Shown here: in pieces, positions 26,068 through 35,651 of the stretch
How positions within the stretch are numbered: the first letter of the stretch is position 1
Layout of the letters: each line of letters opens with the position of its first letter
Source of the DNA: Poriferisodalis sp965214215
GTDB lineage: Bacteria; Actinomycetota; Acidimicrobiia; Acidimicrobiales; Poriferisodalaceae
Assembly: GCF_965214215.1 (NCBI RefSeq)
Contig: NZ_CBDCBD010000003.1
Span: 1,364,001 to 1,428,000, forward strand
Direction: 5' to 3'
Length of the DNA stretch: 64,000 nucleotides
Program-made: the position numbers and the translations under genes
Notes under the pieces: generated by a model
Told to the model about the DNA's origin: nothing
What the model saw: the letters and a program-made list of their open reading frames with translations, nothing else
The model's database searches: none

Positions 26068-26460
26068 TCAGTCGGGATACACCTGCGTCCGGCGGTGCTT
26101 CAGCATCCGATCCTGCACACGCCAGCCGTCCGATGTCTTCACTACCCGATCGTGATACGACGCGGTTCCCACCTTGCCGCCACCCAGCAGCGCCAGGATC
26201 CGGAACTTCAGCTCCACGCCATCGTCGGTCTCGTTCACGTAGATGTTCGTCATCGTGTGGGTGCGAGGGTGCTCTGCGTCGTCCGCCATGAATTTGCGGA
26301 TCGCAGCTAGCCCCTCCAGCCGGCGCGCACCCAAATCGGTCAGGTCGAACACCGCATCGTCGGTGAAGATCGTCCCCAGCCGGTCCCAGTCTCGATCGTC
26401 GATGATGTCGCCGTAGCGGCCCGGCAGCTCATGTATTTCCAGACGGTCACCAATATCCAT
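26068..26460 (-). CDS. SnoaL-like/NTF2-like protein
   Basis: A 130-residue NTF2-fold protein: RLEIHELPGRYGDIIDDRDW and IFTDDAVFDLTDLGA at the N-terminus, THTMTNIYVNETDDGVEL and SYHDRVVKTSDGWRVQDR strands at the C-terminus, typical of SnoaL-like isomerase/dehydratase or polyketide-cyclase-like proteins. The Tyr/Asp pair of scytalone-dehydratase-like members appears present (YGDIIDDRDWD). It lies just upstream of the IclR gene (7 bp) on the same strand and may be co-transcribed. Confidence 0.8.
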   Translation of the reverse strand: MDIGDRLEIHELPGRYGDIIDDRDWDRLGTIFTDDAVFDLTDLGARRLEGLAAIRKFMADDAEHPRTHTMTNIYVNETDDGVELKFRILALLGGGKVGTASYHDRVVKTSDGWRVQDRMLKHRRTQVYPD

Positions 26461-26512
26461 GGTCCGACCCTAGGGCAGCGCTTGCTCGTTGGGCCGAACG
26501 CGCCGCTAGCCG

Positions 26513-27568
26513 CTACGACAAGTTGGCGCGGACTTGGGGGATGACATCGCGCGCCATGCGTTCCAGCGAATCGTTCATGACCGACGGCGGCAGACCGGGC
26601 GGGCCGCCCCAGGTGACTAGGTCGGTGACGTCGTGGTCGCGGATCATGGCGGTCAGCTCGCCGACGCAATGGTCGGCATCGCCGACGGTCCACACGAGCG
26701 GGTTGAGCGGATCGGGCTGGCGTGGACCGGTGCGAGCCGAACGCTCACGGGCCGTCTGCTTGTGGTCGGTGCTGGCCTTGATGATGCCGACATAGACGCC
26801 GCGGCGGTACTTCTCGGCCGCGGCTACTGCTTCCCAGTTCGGGTCGTCGGCCGCGTCGGAGCCGTCGGTCACGTATACGCCGCGAATGATCCCGACCCGC
26901 TTGTCGCCGGGATCCCGACCGTCCGCCGCCAGCGCTTCCTTCCACGGCTCGAGCACGGCAGCTTTCGGGCCTTGGGGCAGCAGGTTGGTGTCGAATCGGG
27001 CAGCCCGTAGCGCGCCGGCCACGCTGGTGGCCGCCACCCACAGCGGTGGTCCGCCGGGTTGCACGGGATCGGGCGTGACCCGCAGGTCGCGGTAGGTGTA
27101 GCGCTTGCCCTCGTAGCTGAACGGCTCGCCCGACCACGCCAGTCGCAGGATCTCGATGGGCTCCTCGGTCAGCGACACCCGCCGGCTGAGCGGCAGCCCG
27201 AACCCGGCGAATTCGTGGGCGGCGTAGCCCATGCCGATGCCCAGTTCCATCCGGCCACCCGAGATGTTGTCGAGCACGGCCAGGTCCTCGGCCAGCCGCA
27301 CCGGATCCCGGAACGGCATCAGGCAGATGTCGGTGGAGAATCGGATGCTGGTGGTGAGCGCAGCCGCGGCGCCCGCCACCGGCACGAAGTTGGGCAGGTA
27401 GCCGTCGGCCATGAAGTGATGCTCGGTGAACCAGCACAGCTCCATGCCGAGCTGTTCGGCCAGCACCACCTGCTCGAATGTCTCGGCATACACCTGCGGC
27501 ATCGTGACATCGCTGCCCGGCGGGCAGCGGAAGTCGTGCACGATCCCGAACCTGAGCGACTGCGCCAT
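26513..27568 (-). CDS. LLM-class flavin-dependent oxidoreductase A
   Basis: A 351-residue bacterial-luciferase-like monooxygenase with FMN or F420 barrel. MAQSLRFGIVHDFRCPPGS opens, WFTEHHFMADGYLPNFVPVA is the luciferase-family signature, and LGIGMGYAAHEFAGFG contributes to the flavin pocket. The ATG at 27568 matches its close paralogue at 62403-63431, which starts with the same residues. The long upstream in-frame extension belongs to the mttB pseudogene. These enzymes usually take reduced flavin from a partner reductase or use F420. Confidence 0.9.
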   Translation of the reverse strand: MAQSLRFGIVHDFRCPPGSDVTMPQVYAETFEQVVLAEQLGMELCWFTEHHFMADGYLPNFVPVAGAAAALTTSIRFSTDICLMPFRDPVRLAEDLAVLDNISGGRMELGIGMGYAAHEFAGFGLPLSRRVSLTEEPIEILRLAWSGEPFSYEGKRYTYRDLRVTPDPVQPGGPPLWVAATSVAGALRAARFDTNLLPQGPKAAVLEPWKEALAADGRDPGDKRVGIIRGVYVTDGSDAADDPNWEAVAAAEKYRRGVYVGIIKASTDHKQTARERSARTGPRQPDPLNPLVWTVGDADHCVGELTAMIRDHDVTDLVTWGGPPGLPPSVMNDSLERMARDVIPQVRANLS

Positions 27569-27626
27569 CGCGTACTCCTCATTCGAATACGGGAAGCTAG
27601 TTCGACGCTTGTGGAGCCATCCGGGC

Positions 27627-28538
27627 TCAGTACCAGGCGTCGGGAACGGCTGCTTTGCGCTCGGTGACGAACGCCTGCAGCTCCCGGTCGACCGCAGGAT
27701 CGAATGGCGGGGGCGGCTCGTAGTCGGCCAGCGTCTGCTTCCACTGCCGGTTGGCTCGCTGGGCCATGTCGAGGCTGCCCTCTTCAGACCATTGCTCGAA
27801 CGAGCGGGTGTCGCACAAGGCAGCCTCGAAGTTCGCCGACTCGAAGTTGGCCATGGTGTGAGCGGTCGCCAGAAAATTGCCGCCCGGACCGGCTTCGTTG
27901 AACGCCGACGACCCGAGCTCATTGTCGTCGATGGCAAGGCCCTCCAGCAGCCGGTGCAGCATGCCGCAGCGGTCGGCGTCCATCGCGACGACTCGGCGGT
28001 CCCGAACGTCGGCGCACCCGAGCGGAGATCCATGGTGGTCAGAAAGTTCCCGTAGATCATCGGCGAGCCGGGCTGCACCAGCTGGGTGAGGGCGATACCA
28101 GTCATGGCTTCGGCCGAGGTCCGTTACGAACGGCGGGCCGTACGTAGGCGTGAAGAGCACGTGATCGCCGCCGATCTCGATACGCCGACCGTCGCGGCCC
28201 CACATGGCAAAGCGCCCCGGCGCCGTCGAGCACAGTTGGCGGGCTAGGCCGGGCTCGAATCGCACCCGTACACCGTCCACCTGCGCACCCGCGGCTCGGA
28301 GCAGTTCCAGAGCCTCGTCGTCGCCACGGAACTCGACCCCGATCTCGGACAGGATCCAGTCGGCATGAGCTTCGAGCCGAACGAGATTCGCGTCGTCGAG
28401 CAGCTCGTAGGTGGGAATGCTGCGTCGCGGCGTGGTTCCGGCCGCCGTTGGCGTCGGACCGGCGGTGCGTGCTGCAACCCGGCTCGATCGCCCCCTCCGC
28501 ACGCTTCGACCGCTGCCATCCCCACCGGCCATCGGCAC
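27627..28538 (-). pseudogene. Trimethylamine-methyltransferase (MttB)-family gene broken by two internal deletions
   Basis: The first ~135 codons match the MttB N-terminus (DWILSEIGVEFRGDDEALELL, LFTPTYGPPFVTDL). Near 28112 the homology jumps into another frame that reads AEAMTGIALTQLVQPGSPMI and TTMDLRSGAPTFGTAES, the middle of MttB, and near 28003 it returns to the first frame with MDADRCGMLHRLLEG and GPGGNFLATAHT, running to a natural C-terminus. Roughly 100 and 80 residues are missing at the two junctions (MttB proteins are ~480-500 aa). Both losses change frame, so no full protein can be made. MttB-family proteins demethylate quaternary amines using a corrinoid partner; none is nearby. 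Confidence 0.75.
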
Positions 28539-28672
28539 ATTCTGGGCGACGCCGGAGACCGGCCGCGCCCTTCACCCGCCACGGCACCGTGCAACAGCGG
28601 CTGGGTACTGTGCCGATCAGTCCGCAACGTCCCACGGCGTCGTTCCGGTTCACGGCACAGGAGCATCCGCAC

Positions 28673-29488
28673 ATGGCAGACACATACGAGAACTTGGCGA
28701 TCGACGCACCAGCAGACGGCGTCGCCCGCATCACGCTCAACCGGCCCGAACGGCTGAACGCCATCACCCATGGTTTGGTCAGCGATTTGCATGACGTGTT
28801 CAGTGCCGTCGACGCCGACCACGACACCCGCGCCATCGTGCTGACGGGTGCCGGTCGAGGATTCTGCGCCGGGCTCGACCTGACCGGTTACGGCACCGTG
28901 CCGGGCACCGAGGACCACGGCGGCCCCCAGCGCGGCATGGCCGTCCAACAGGAGATCGCCGAATTGGTCCACCACATGCGCGACGTGCGCCAGCCGATCA
29001 TCGCAGCAATCAACGGCGCAGCTGCAGGAGGCGGATTCGCCATGGCCTGCGCATCGGACATCCGCTATTGCGCCGAGAATGCCAAATTCGGCACGGCTTT
29101 CGTACGGCTCGGCATCTCGGGCTGCGACATCGGTGTGAGCTGGATGCTGCCCCGCCTCATCGGCGCCTCCCGTGCGTGGGAGCTACTGCTCACCGGCCGG
29201 GTTATCGATGCTGCCGAAGCCGACCGGATTGGGCTCGTCAGCGCGGTCGTCCCCGACGACGACCTCATGGATACCTGCCTGGGCGTTGCCGCCGAAATCG
29301 CCGCGAACAGTCCATTCGGCGTGTGGATGACCAAGGAAGTCATGTGGTCGAACCTCGAGATCGGCAGTCTGCGCGCCGGCATCGACCTCGAGAACCGCAC
29401 CCAGATCATGTCGTCGCTCACTGAGGACAGCAAAGAGGCCATGGCGTCGTTCCTCGAACGCCGCCAGGTGAAGTGGTCCAACCGCTGA
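28673..29488 (+). CDS. Enoyl-CoA hydratase/isomerase (crotonase) family protein
   Basis: A 271-residue crotonase. ITLNRPERLNAI near residue 22, LTGAGRGFCAGLDL (oxyanion-hole loop) and NGAAAGGGFAMACASDIRYC (second oxyanion loop) are typical, followed by RLGISGCDIGVSWMLPRLIG where the catalytic Glu positions vary. Start ATG 28673 follows an upstream GGAG-like sequence; the longer upstream frame is not conserved. It is divergent from the mttB pseudogene and probably acts in fatty-acid or sterol/terpenoid side-chain degradation. Confidence 0.88.
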   Translation: MADTYENLAIDAPADGVARITLNRPERLNAITHGLVSDLHDVFSAVDADHDTRAIVLTGAGRGFCAGLDLTGYGTVPGTEDHGGPQRGMAVQQEIAELVHHMRDVRQPIIAAINGAAAGGGFAMACASDIRYCAENAKFGTAFVRLGISGCDIGVSWMLPRLIGASRAWELLLTGRVIDAAEADRIGLVSAVVPDDDLMDTCLGVAAEIAANSPFGVWMTKEVMWSNLEIGSLRAGIDLENRTQIMSSLTEDSKEAMASFLERRQVKWSNR

Positions 29489-29522
29489 ACGGGGTCGCCA
29501 CCGCCAGCCGGCCCAAGCGGGG

Positions 29523-31442
29523 CTAGCCGGCGGGTTGGGTCACCCGTTCCGATTTGAACTCGAACAGATACGGGTCGAGCGATTCCTGGGCGGCGATCCG
29601 GAACTTGTGCCAGTAGCCGCCGCCGTAGTACGCCAAGCTGCCAGGCTGGGCATCGCCGTGCCCGTTGTAATACGACAGGCAGTCGCGCAGCGGAGCGGTG
29701 GTGATGTCAGCCACCCGGCAGTGCTCTGCGTAGGACACCTCTGAGTCTTCAGTGATGTCGACCACGTTGAGCGCCTTGTCCCGCATCTCGGTCAGCATCC
29801 AGATGATGTAGTCGCCGTGGGTGTCGATGGCGTCGGTGAAGTTGAAGCTGCCGCCGCCGCCTTGGGGACCCGACACAATGAACAGGTTCGGGAACCCATG
29901 GCTGTGCAGCCCGAGGAACGTCCGGGTGCCCTGAGTCTGCCACTTCTCGCTCAGCGTCACGCCGTCGCGGCCCTCGATCATGTTGAACGTCGAGGTTGCC
30001 ATCCACTGGAACCCGGTGGCGTAGATGAGCACGTCGAGGGGGTACTCGATGCCCTCGTGCACGACGCCTCGCTCGTTGATCTCCTGCACTCCCATCGGTG
30101 CGGTGTCCACTAAGTGCACATGGGGCAGATTGAACGTGGGCAGGTACTCGTCGTGGAATGTCGGTCGCTTGCAGCCGTAGGGGTAGTACGGCTTCAGCGC
30201 TTCAGCCGTCTTTGGGTCCTCCACGATCGCATCCACCCGGGCGCGGATCTGCTCCATGATCCGGAAGTTTGTGTTGAGCTGCTTTTGCACCAGCTCTTCG
30301 GGCGACAGCTTGCGCTCATGCTGCTTGCGCTCCTTGAAGTCATCCACCCGGCCGGCGAGGTAGTCGTCGTTGGCCTTGATGGCAGTGCGGCCCGACGAGA
30401 TGCGCGAGAACCGCTTGCGCCGTGCCCGTGCCCAGCCGGGCTCCTTCGACCATTCGGCGATCTCTTCGAGGTCGGTGGCCCGCTGGTCGCGCACGTCGAT
30501 CGACGACGGCGTCCGCTGGAACACGTACAGCTCGCCGACGACCTTGGCGATCTCGGGAATGACCTGCACCGCCGTGGCGCCGGTACCGATGATGCCGACG
30601 CGCTTGCCTTCGAGATCGATGTTGTAATCCCAGCGTGACGTGTGGAATGACTCCCCGTCGAAGCTGGCCATGCCGTCGATGCGGGCCAGTTTTGGGCTGG
30701 TCAGGATGCCGTTGGCCAAGATGACGTAGCGGGCCTTCATGGCATCGCCGCGGTCGGTATAGACGGTCCAGCGGCCCGTCTGCTCGTCCCACACGGTCGA
30801 ATCCACCGTGGTGTGGAATAGGCAGTGGTCGTAGAAGCCGAATTTGTCGGCCATCGACTGGCAGTACTCGAGGATCTCGAAGCCCGACGCGAACTTCATC
30901 GAGGGGATGTAGCCCATCTCCTCCAGCAACGGTAGGTAGCTGTAGGACTCGACGTCACAGGCGATACCCGGGTAGCGGTTCCAGTACCAGGTGCCGCCGA
31001 CGTCGCCGCCCTTCTCGCAGAAGCGCACGTCGGTGAAGCCGGCGTTGCTCAGCTTGTGCCACAGCAACAGCCCGGCGAACCCTGCACCGATCACCAACAC
31101 CTCGCATTCGTCGTCGAGCGCTTCACGCTCGATCGGCGGCTCCGAATACACGTCGTCGAGGTAACGCTTGAACTCGCCTTCCATCGCCATGTAGTCCGCC
31201 GCGCCCCGGCGCCGTTCTTTGAAGTCCCGGTATTTGGCCTGTTCCTCGGCATTGAACACGGCACCAGGCGGGGGAGGCGGCAGCTCCTTGAGGTGCTCAT
31301 CGGCTGTCACCGAGTAGCCCTTGCCGGCGATCTTCTCCGATGCCTTCGCCGCCCGGGTGTTGAAGACCTTGCGACCCGTTTCGGAGTCGATGCTGATCGC
31401 TGGACGCATGCCCACATCCTCTGTCGTCTGGCCTGCTGCCAT
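29523..31442 (-). CDS. Flavin-containing (Baeyer-Villiger-type) monooxygenase A
   Basis: A 639-residue class-B flavoprotein monooxygenase. A ~115-residue N-terminal extension precedes the FAD Rossmann motif VLVIGAGFAGLLLW; GGDVGGTWYWNRYPGIACD is the ATG-like/FAD motif, FDGESFHTSRWDY is the Baeyer-Villiger fingerprint FxGxxxHTxxW(D), and VGIIGTGATAVQV is the NADPH motif. The extension and the size match the phenylacetone/steroid-type long BVMOs. Paralogue at 60511-62208 lacks the extension. The start codon is ATG 31442; an internal Met at residue 12 is an alternative. Confidence 0.9.
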   Translation of the reverse strand: MAAGQTTEDVGMRPAISIDSETGRKVFNTRAAKASEKIAGKGYSVTADEHLKELPPPPPGAVFNAEEQAKYRDFKERRRGAADYMAMEGEFKRYLDDVYSEPPIEREALDDECEVLVIGAGFAGLLLWHKLSNAGFTDVRFCEKGGDVGGTWYWNRYPGIACDVESYSYLPLLEEMGYIPSMKFASGFEILEYCQSMADKFGFYDHCLFHTTVDSTVWDEQTGRWTVYTDRGDAMKARYVILANGILTSPKLARIDGMASFDGESFHTSRWDYNIDLEGKRVGIIGTGATAVQVIPEIAKVVGELYVFQRTPSSIDVRDQRATDLEEIAEWSKEPGWARARRKRFSRISSGRTAIKANDDYLAGRVDDFKERKQHERKLSPEELVQKQLNTNFRIMEQIRARVDAIVEDPKTAEALKPYYPYGCKRPTFHDEYLPTFNLPHVHLVDTAPMGVQEINERGVVHEGIEYPLDVLIYATGFQWMATSTFNMIEGRDGVTLSEKWQTQGTRTFLGLHSHGFPNLFIVSGPQGGGGSFNFTDAIDTHGDYIIWMLTEMRDKALNVVDITEDSEVSYAEHCRVADITTAPLRDCLSYYNGHGDAQPGSLAYYGGGYWHKFRIAAQESLDPYLFEFKSERVTQPAG

Positions 31443-31599
31443 GGTTCTGACCTCCGTGCGTGCGCTTCGCGCTGCGTCGCCGAACTCGTCGGGTGCTTGC
31501 CGCGCCGACCGGCCGCTTCGCCCCGGTCGATGTTAGGGGAGGCACGCGACACGTTGCCGGGCCGGCACCTCGCCTGCGTGTGACAGCCTTCGCAACGAC

Positions 31600-33492
31600 A
31601 TGCAGCGTCACATGCCGCGAGCACTCGCGTGGTTCTCCGTGGGAACGGGCGTGCTGGCAGCCGTGCTCTCGGGACACCTGATCACGGCGATGGCCGCGGG
31701 CGGGCCGGTAGCGGTACCTGACGTCCCGGCCTATCTGGGCATCGCCCAATGGGTCGGCGGCGACGGGCTCGCGCCCGAGAGCATTCCGTTCCAGCCCGGC
31801 TACGGACTGCTGCTTGCACCGCTCGTGGCGCTGTCTGGTGTCTCGCTGCTGAGTGTCCAGGGCGAGGCGGTGCACCAGCTCGCGCTGATCGTGAATTCGC
31901 TGGCGGCGGCTGCAGCGGTCTTCGTTGCGGGACGCCTGGGAATGATCCTGTCCCGACGCTGGTGGGTGGCAGGCGCAGCAGCGCTTATCGCAGCGGTGCA
32001 TCCGTCGCTGTCGAGCGCGTCGCGCATCGCGTGGCCCGAGACACTGCTCGGATTGGCGGTGCTCGGGGTCGCCACAGCGGTCGCCGTCACAACTCAGCGC
32101 GGAACCGCCGCATGGCGGATCTGGGGCAGCGCAGGAATGCTGGCCACGCTGGCGGTGTCGCTCCACGCCAGGATGGTCGTGCTGGTAGTCGCCCTCGTCG
32201 TGACGGCAGCGGTGTGCCGCATCGGCCGCCGTGCTTGGATCGCCCTCGGCGGCGGGTTGCTGATCGGCGCAACAGCGACGATCATGGCGCTGCTGCTCAC
32301 CGACACGTGGCCGGGAGCGCGGCTCAGCGAGGCCGCCCAGCTTGACCGTGGCCTCGAACCGATCGCCACGGTGTCCGGCCAGCTGCTGGCCTTGGGTGCC
32401 GGAACGGTCGGGCTCGGGCTGATCGGTCTCATCGTCGGCATCGGTAGCGCATTCGACGTGTTCGCAAGGGCGCCTGCTCGCAATCCGGACGAGCTGATCG
32501 ACGGCGACGCGCCGGCAGCGACGACCGCCGTTGCGCCCGATCCGCAGGGGCATTCGGGGCAGCGACAGCGAGGAGGCCCCAACGCGGGCCTGCACCGTGG
32601 CGATCCGCATGCGTTCGCGGCACTCTTCTTGGCCCTCGGCGCAGTCGGGGCCGTGCTGGTTGGCGGTTGGACTTTGACCGGCAGCGACCGGGCGGATGCG
32701 GTGCTGTACGGGCGCTATCTCGACCCGTGGGCGGTGCCGCTTGCGATCGTGGCGCTTTGCTGGTTGGCAACACGATCTGCGAAGCAACGCCGCGTCTTGG
32801 GGGTGCTGGCGGTGAGCGCAGCGGTGCCGCTGGTCGCCTGCGCCGTGGTCGTGGGCGCCGCGGGCTCCTATGACGCAGCTCCCCGCCGCATCATGACCCT
32901 GTCATTCAGCCCGGCGTGGGTCTGGCTGGACGAGCGATTGTCGCTGGTTGCAGTAGCTGCGCTCGGCGTGACCCTTGTCGGCGTGCTGGCAGCCGCGGCC
33001 GTGGTGCGCTGGGGAGGCGTTGATCGAGACCACCTGGCAGCCCCACCGCAGGAGTCGGCCCCCTCCAGCAAGCCGCCGCGCCGATACCTGGCATCGGGCG
33101 CCGCCATGGCACTCGTCGCGGCCGCCGTCGGGCTCGGGGCTGCAGCGACGGTGCTGAATCACCGCCATCTCGCCGATGTCGGTGCCGTTGCACGCAACCA
33201 GGCCACCGCAGCCCACGCGGTTGCCGACGCCGCCGATCTCGCCAATCTGGACTGCCTCGGCCACGACCGAACATCAGTGCCGGACTATGCGCTGTGGCTG
33301 TACCGCTTGGAAGTCCCCGAGATCGCACACGAACGGATCAGCCTGAACGCCGGCAGCACGTCCTGCTCGGAGTTGGTCATTGCCGACGACGATCTTGGGC
33401 AGCGTTGCACGAATGCCCGGCGCCTCGTCGACGAACCCGCGGCGTCGTGGGCGCTGTGGCATCTGCCTGGGCGCATGTGCATCGGTCTGTGA
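31600..33492 (+). CDS. Multipass membrane protein, GT-C glycosyltransferase-like
   Basis: A 630-residue integral membrane protein with about 11-12 hydrophobic segments. The early luminal loop carries VPDVPAYLGIAQWVG, where a D-x-x-x-Y/D-near first-loop acidic motif resembles those of lipid-linked-sugar GT-C enzymes, followed by a RIAWPETLLGL segment. A hydrophilic loop around residues 285-325 and a C-terminal ~100-residue extracytoplasmic part with two Cys are seen. GT-C is a structural guess; no sugar donor can be named. 36 bp before the DUF3179 gene on the same strand. Confidence 0.6.
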   Translation: MQRHMPRALAWFSVGTGVLAAVLSGHLITAMAAGGPVAVPDVPAYLGIAQWVGGDGLAPESIPFQPGYGLLLAPLVALSGVSLLSVQGEAVHQLALIVNSLAAAAAVFVAGRLGMILSRRWWVAGAAALIAAVHPSLSSASRIAWPETLLGLAVLGVATAVAVTTQRGTAAWRIWGSAGMLATLAVSLHARMVVLVVALVVTAAVCRIGRRAWIALGGGLLIGATATIMALLLTDTWPGARLSEAAQLDRGLEPIATVSGQLLALGAGTVGLGLIGLIVGIGSAFDVFARAPARNPDELIDGDAPAATTAVAPDPQGHSGQRQRGGPNAGLHRGDPHAFAALFLALGAVGAVLVGGWTLTGSDRADAVLYGRYLDPWAVPLAIVALCWLATRSAKQRRVLGVLAVSAAVPLVACAVVVGAAGSYDAAPRRIMTLSFSPAWVWLDERLSLVAVAALGVTLVGVLAAAAVVRWGGVDRDHLAAPPQESAPSSKPPRRYLASGAAMALVAAAVGLGAAATVLNHRHLADVGAVARNQATAAHAVADAADLANLDCLGHDRTSVPDYALWLYRLEVPEIAHERISLNAGSTSCSELVIADDDLGQRCTNARRLVDEPAASWALWHLPGRMCIGL

Positions 33493-33528
33493 GCAGATGG
33501 GCCTGGACTGCCGGAGTAGCGTCGCACG

Positions 33529-34905
33529 ATGGCTCCACGACAGCGGCATTCGTCCCGGCTGAAGGTCGCGCCGGCACGACCACTTGCCGCTGGTGGCATC
33601 CCGGCGCTGCTGGCAGCCGCGCTCATGCTCATCGCACTGGGATGCGCAGACGCCTCGTCAGGCGAGGAGGAGCCCGCGCCGGACACCGCTGGCTCAGACG
33701 CAACACAGACGGGGGCACCGAGTGCCGACACCGCACCGGCGACAACGGCGACCGCGCCCGCGACAACCACTCCAGCCGAGGTGATCGTCGACGTCAAGGT
33801 CACGCAGATCCCTGGCGGCCCGCGCGAAGTCACCGTCTCGGCGCTGCGCGAGGGCATGACTGCGCCGCTGCTGCCTGAGCCGCTGGTGTCTCCGGTCGAT
33901 GTCCTGTCCGGCGGACCGGCGCCCGACGGCATACCTGCCATCGACGTGCCGGAATTCGAACGGGCTACCGACGTCGGATTCCTGCAGCCCCAAGAGGCTG
34001 TCGTCGCGCTCACGCTCAACGGTGATGCCCGCGCCTACCCGGTGCAAGTGCTGCTGTGGCACGAGATTGTCAATGACACCGTCGGCGGCGAGCCCGTCAC
34101 CATCACCTACTGCCCGCTGTGCAATACCGCCATCGGGTACTACCGCCAGCTCGGCGACCGAATTTTCGACTTCGGCACCTCGGGACGGCTCTACAACTCG
34201 GCGCTCGTCATGTATGACCGCCAGACCGAGAGCCTGTGGGCCCACTACACCGGTCAAGCCATCGCAGGCGCGCTCACCGGATCCCAACTCGAACTCATAC
34301 CAGTCGCCACGGTGGCCTTCGAGACGTTCCTCGACGAGCACCCCAACGGTCTGGTGTTGACCAGGCCCGGCGGTCTCGGCCGGCAATACGGCACCAATCC
34401 CTATGCCAACTACGACTCTCCCGACGGCAATCCGATCTTCTTCGGCGGCACGCCCGATCCGCGACTGCCGCCACAGACCCGCGTGCTGGTCGTCCGCAAC
34501 GGCGGCGCTTCGCTCGCGGTCCAGCACGATTCGTTGCAGTCCGAAGGCGTGCTGCCGCTGGATCTGGGTGGCTCGCAGGTCGTCGCCTTCCATCTGCCGG
34601 GCACCGCCACGCCGATCCAGCACGATCAGGTCGCGTTCGGCCGCGATGTCGGCGCGACCGGAGTGTTCGACCCATCGGTGAATGGCCAGGTGCTGACCTT
34701 CACGCGCGTGCCCGACGCTGCGAGCTCGGACGGCCCAGGAGGCTTCACCGACGATCAAACCGGCACGACATGGTCGATACTCGGCCGGGCCCTCGCCGGC
34801 CCGCTGGCCGGAACCCAGCTTCAGCCCATCGAGCACATCGACACCTTCTGGTTCGCAGCAGCCGCCTACGACCTCGACATCAGCCTGCACACACTGGACG
34901 GTTAG
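33529..34905 (+). CDS. DUF3179-domain lipoprotein
   Basis: A 458-residue exported protein. A basic N-terminus, a hydrophobic stretch (PALLAAALMLIAL) and a lipobox-like ALGC at about residue 41 suggest a lipoprotein; a Thr/Ala/Pro-rich linker follows. The DUF3179 domain is clear: ALTLNGDARAYPVQVLLWHE, then ITYCPLCNTAIGYYR (paired Cys), FGTSGRLYNSALVMYDRQT and SLWAHYTGQAIAG. DUF3179 is of unknown biochemical function and is widespread in marine bacteria and archaea. Confidence 0.88.
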   Translation: MAPRQRHSSRLKVAPARPLAAGGIPALLAAALMLIALGCADASSGEEEPAPDTAGSDATQTGAPSADTAPATTATAPATTTPAEVIVDVKVTQIPGGPREVTVSALREGMTAPLLPEPLVSPVDVLSGGPAPDGIPAIDVPEFERATDVGFLQPQEAVVALTLNGDARAYPVQVLLWHEIVNDTVGGEPVTITYCPLCNTAIGYYRQLGDRIFDFGTSGRLYNSALVMYDRQTESLWAHYTGQAIAGALTGSQLELIPVATVAFETFLDEHPNGLVLTRPGGLGRQYGTNPYANYDSPDGNPIFFGGTPDPRLPPQTRVLVVRNGGASLAVQHDSLQSEGVLPLDLGGSQVVAFHLPGTATPIQHDQVAFGRDVGATGVFDPSVNGQVLTFTRVPDAASSDGPGGFTDDQTGTTWSILGRALAGPLAGTQLQPIEHIDTFWFAAAAYDLDISLHTLDG

Positions 34906-34994
34906 GCTCCGCGGCGCGCCGAATCACGGAGCGAACCGCCTCGACAAGCAGGCCAAGCCGGCTCTCACAGATACTCAGACGATCCTTGGGTCCC

Positions 34995-35633
34995 GACGAT
35001 GTCGAGTCCAGCGTCGGCGCCTACACCGAGGCGGCGGGGCTGAGCCAGCTCGGGACCTATCTCGAATCGGACTTCACCGCTGTGGATGAACCGGACGAGT
35101 CGTTCGATGCCGTCTACGCGCTCGATTCGACCTGCCATGCGCCTGATCGCGTCGACGTCTTCGCGGAAGCGTTCCGTCTGCTCGAGCCAGGAGGCTGCTT
35201 CGAATCGTTCGAGTGGTGCCTCACGGATCGATTCGACGCGGGCGACTCGCACCACTGCCAGCTCAAGCACGACATCGAACTTGGTGGCGGGCTTCAGGAC
35301 ATCGTCTCGCTGCACGAGGTGGATGCCGCTCTGGACAAGGTCGGTTTTGAGGTGCTGGAAGCATTCGACATGGCTGAGGCCCCCGAGCCTTCGATCTCGT
35401 GGTACCAGCCATTGGCCGGCCCCAGGCTGTCGCTGACAGGTCTGCGAAGCTCGCGTGTCGGGCGATCGGCGACCTACCAGTTCCTGCGGATTCTCGAAGC
35501 CCTACGGGTCGTTCCGCGCGGCACTCCGGGAGCGGCGCGACTACTGAACACCGCCGCCGCAGCCCTCGCAGAATCCGGGCGGCTGCGGACATTCACCCCG
35601 ATGTACTTCGTCCTCGTGCGCAAGCCGGCATAG
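34995..35633 (+). pseudogene. C-terminal two thirds of a sterol C-24 methyltransferase-like gene
   Basis: From DDVESSVGAYTEAAGLSQLG the frame follows SMT/Erg6-type methyltransferases: ESDFTAVDEPDESFDAVYAL, STCHAPDRVDVFAEAFRLL and LKHDIELGGGLQDIVSLHEV, then the sterol-methyltransferase C-terminal domain (GLRSSRVGRSATYQFLRILE, FTPMYFVLVRKP). The ~120 N-terminal residues, including the VLDVGCGxGG SAM-binding loop, are absent, and no good start codon exists (only a TTG at 34986). The TCHAPD and HDIELGxGLPD-like motifs separate SMTs from generic methyltransferases. The rest is in frame and undamaged, so the loss may be recent. Related genes are known from eukaryotes and from some uncultured bacteria. 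Confidence 0.75.
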
Positions 35634-35651
35634 CCGATCGCAGCGTGGGAA

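Noticed and set aside
31297..32787. 496-codon minus-strand frame across the BVMO start and the GT-C-like gene
   Set aside because: Composition (Arg, His, Gln, Ser) is that of an antisense shadow and it overlaps two supported genes.
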